From contig CAIKMN010000003.1 of assembly GCA_903828535.1 (NCBI GenBank), positions 186,001-250,000 on the forward strand: DNA of 64,000 nt, written 5' to 3'. The stretch is from an uncultured Curvibacter sp. (lineage in GTDB: Bacteria; Pseudomonadota; Gammaproteobacteria; Burkholderiales; Burkholderiaceae_C). The translations under genes were made by a program, and so were the position numbers. Under the pieces are notes generated by a model. The model searched no databases and had not been told where the DNA came from. It saw nothing but the letters and a program-made list of their open reading frames with translations. Below, piece after piece: positions 62,201 through 64,000 of this stretch (within the stretch, counting starts at the first letter, position 1; each line of letters begins with the position of its first letter).

Positions 62201-63931
62201 TTAAAACAAGAAATAGCGCTGCGCCATGGGCAGGCTGGTGGCCGGTTCGCAAACCAACAACTGGCCGTCGGCGCGCACTTGGTAAGTTTGCGCGTCGACT
62301 TCCATGCGCGGTGCGTAGTGGTTAAGCACCATGTCGCGCTTGCCGATGTTGCGGGTGTTTTTGACCACAGCCAAGGTTTTCTTCAAGCCCATTTTTTGAC
62401 CCACCCCCTGCGCCATGCCGGCTTGCGAGATGAAGGTCAAAGAGCTGTGACTGAGCGAGCCACCAAAGGCGCCAAACATCGGCCGGTAATGCACCGGTTG
62501 TGGCGTCGGGATGGAGGCATTGGGGTCTCCCATCGCGGCCATGGCAATCGTGCCGCCTTTCAAAATCAGGGCGGGTTTGACGCCGAAAAAGGCCGGTTTC
62601 CAAATCACCAAGTCGGCCCATTTGCCGGCTTCAATGCTGCCCACTTCGTGGCTGATGCCGTGGGTAATTGCGGGGTTAATGGTGTATTTGGCAACGTAGC
62701 GGCGTGCGCGAAAGTTGTCGTTGCGCTCGGTGTCTGCGCCTTCCACGTCGTTCAATTTGCCGCGTTGTTGTTTCATCTTGTGGGCCGTTTGCCAGCAACG
62801 CAAAATGACCTCGCCAACGCGGCCCATGGCTTGGCTGTCTGAGCTAAAGAGACTGATGGCACCAAGGTCATGCAAGATGTCTTCAGCGGCAATGGTCTCT
62901 TTGCGGATGCGACTTTCTGCGAATGCCAGGTCTTCGGCGATGGACGGATCCAAATGGTGGCAGACCATGAGCATGTCCACATGCTCGTCCAAGGTGTTGA
63001 TGGTGTAGGGCCGGGTTGGGTTGGTGGAACTCGGCAGCACATTGGCTTCCCCGACCACTTTCAAAATGTCAGGGGCATGGCCACCGCCCGCGCCTTCGGT
63101 GTGAAAGGTGTGGATGGTGCGTCCCTTGAAGGCGGCCACGGTGTCTTCGACAAAGCCCGACTCGTTCAAGGTGTCGGTGTGGATGGCCACTTGCGTGTCA
63201 GTGGCCTCGGCCACATTCAAACAGTTGTCGATCGCCGCCGGGGTGGTGCCCCAGTCTTCATGGAGTTTTAAGCCAATCGCACCGGCCTCAATTTGTTCGT
63301 GCAAGGCGCCCGGCAAACTCGCGTTGCCCTTGCCCAAAAATCCCAGGTTCATTGGAAAAGCGTCGGCGGCTTGCAGCATGCGTTCAAGGTGCCAAGGTCC
63401 AGGTGTGCAGGTGGTGGCAAAGGTGCCCGTTGCAGGGCCGGTGCCGCCGCCAATCATGGTGGTGACGCCGCTGCACAGGGCTTCTTCAATTTGTTGCGGC
63501 GCGATGAAGTGAATGTGCGTGTCGATGCCATCCGCGGTGACGATGTTGCCTTCGCAACTGATGACTTCGGTGCCAGGGCCAATCACGATGTCCACGCCCG
63601 GTTGCGTGTCGGGGTTGCCCGCTTTGCCAATTTTGACAATGCGCCCCCCTTTCAAACCAATGTCGGCTTTCACGATGCCCCAATGGTCCAGGATGACGGC
63701 GTTGGTGAGGACGGTGTCGACGGCACCTTCAGCGCGGCTGAATTGGCTTTGGGCCATGCCATCACGGATGGTTTTGCCGCCACCAAACTTGACTTCTTCG
63801 CCGTAACTGCCCGCCGCGAGGGTGAAGTCTTTTTCAATTTCAATGACCAAATCGGTATCGGCCAGGCGCAGGCGGTCACCCACGGTGGGGCCAAAAATTT
63901 CGGCATAAGCACGGCGTGAAATGCTGCTCAT
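62201..63931 (-). CDS. ureC: Urease alpha subunit
   Basis: 576 residues from ATG 63931. All catalytic residues are seen: nickel ligands H139 and H141 (DTHIHFIAP), carbamylated K222 with H224 (GLKLHEDWG), H251, H277, D365 (SSDSQAMGR), and the flap C324-H325 (MVCHHLD). Urea hydrolysis gives ammonia and carbamate in the cytosol. The ATG overlaps the stop of ureB by one base (TGATG). Confidence 0.98.
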   Translation of the reverse strand: MSSISRRAYAEIFGPTVGDRLRLADTDLVIEIEKDFTLAAGSYGEEVKFGGGKTIRDGMAQSQFSRAEGAVDTVLTNAVILDHWGIVKADIGLKGGRIVKIGKAGNPDTQPGVDIVIGPGTEVISCEGNIVTADGIDTHIHFIAPQQIEEALCSGVTTMIGGGTGPATGTFATTCTPGPWHLERMLQAADAFPMNLGFLGKGNASLPGALHEQIEAGAIGLKLHEDWGTTPAAIDNCLNVAEATDTQVAIHTDTLNESGFVEDTVAAFKGRTIHTFHTEGAGGGHAPDILKVVGEANVLPSSTNPTRPYTINTLDEHVDMLMVCHHLDPSIAEDLAFAESRIRKETIAAEDILHDLGAISLFSSDSQAMGRVGEVILRCWQTAHKMKQQRGKLNDVEGADTERNDNFRARRYVAKYTINPAITHGISHEVGSIEAGKWADLVIWKPAFFGVKPALILKGGTIAMAAMGDPNASIPTPQPVHYRPMFGAFGGSLSHSSLTFISQAGMAQGVGQKMGLKKTLAVVKNTRNIGKRDMVLNHYAPRMEVDAQTYQVRADGQLLVCEPATSLPMAQRYFLF

Positions 63932-64000
63932 CACAAGGCCCCTTGAACCAGGCCGCGAAAGCCAAAAATGCGGCGGTCTCCGCCAATCTCCACCAACGTC
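63931..64000 (-). CDS. ureB: Urease beta subunit, C-terminal fragment (continues outside window)
   Basis: The last 22 codons in this window read [22 protein letters not shown], then TGA at 63933-63931. The pattern with VFGFRG and the GPL/GAL end is that of UreB C-termini. The rest lies beyond base 64000; the ureB-ureC overlap (TGATG) matches the usual urease operon order. Confidence 0.85.
   Translation of the reverse strand, partial: TLVEIGGDRRIFGFRGLVQGAL

Overview
The window looks like a chromosomal segment of a betaproteobacterium of the order Burkholderiales, most like the freshwater Comamonadaceae (Limnohabitans/Rhodoferax relatives). This rests on gene order (hfq-hflX-hflK-hflC-DUF2065-hisZ-purA, dusB-fis-purH, pyrR-pyrB-pseudo-pyrC), on the style of the E3 subunit Lpd, and on a fairly GC-rich, compact layout. 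The genus is an inference. I see no tRNA, rRNA, IS element, prophage, CRISPR array or recognisable defence system. The window is almost entirely core metabolism, with a few small accessory islands.

Layout. 1-4095: malonyl-CoA synthetase (its start codon lies one base outside the window), then an AT-richer pair made of a small His/Cys protein and a TonB-dependent receptor. 4221-8323: ychF, then dusB-fis-purH. 8356-12442: hemL and a divergent ThiD-like kinase on the minus strand, a small rubredoxin facing them, and phrB. 12517-17226: yqgE-ruvX-pyrR-pyrB-pyrC'-plsC, chained by 4-base stop/start overlaps up to pyrB. 17380-21749: a MarR-like regulator, hslR and an AscD-like reductase on the minus strand, an epimerase and a glycerate kinase. 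21952-29409: sucA-sucB-lpd-zapE and a coiled-coil secreted protein. 29433-36192: bamD and rluD (divergent), scpB-rluB, ndk-rlmN-pilW. 36213-42870: rodZ-like, ispG, hisS, yfgM-like, bamB, der. 42953-50877: hfq, hflX, hflK, hflC, DUF2065, hisZ, purA and a PLP enzyme. 50854-55478: an esterase, an ABC ATPase, suhB, trmJ, cysE and panD. 55537-60260: transporters, a DUF1348 protein and ispB. 60261-64000: the minus-strand urease operon reading ureB(partial)-C-E-F-G.

The genes cover pyrimidine and purine synthesis, the 2-oxoglutarate dehydrogenase complex, isoprenoid and quinone side-chain synthesis (ispG, ispB), outer-membrane assembly (bamB, bamD), RNA-based regulation and membrane proteolysis control (hfq, hflKC), ribosome and RNA maturation (der, rlmN, rluB, rluD, dusB, trmJ, ychF), and urea nitrogen use.

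The points most worth a second look are: the AT-richer HExxHH/TonB-receptor cassette with a hairpin between its genes; a ThiD-family kinase with Asp where ThiD normally has Cys, next to a very short rubredoxin gene; overlapping start regions of bamD and rluD; a pyrimidine-repeat leader with no Shine-Dalgarno before ispB; repeated short tandem duplications at scattered sites; and a tandem-repeat tail on a small DMT transporter. I did not find a clearly new multi-gene system.
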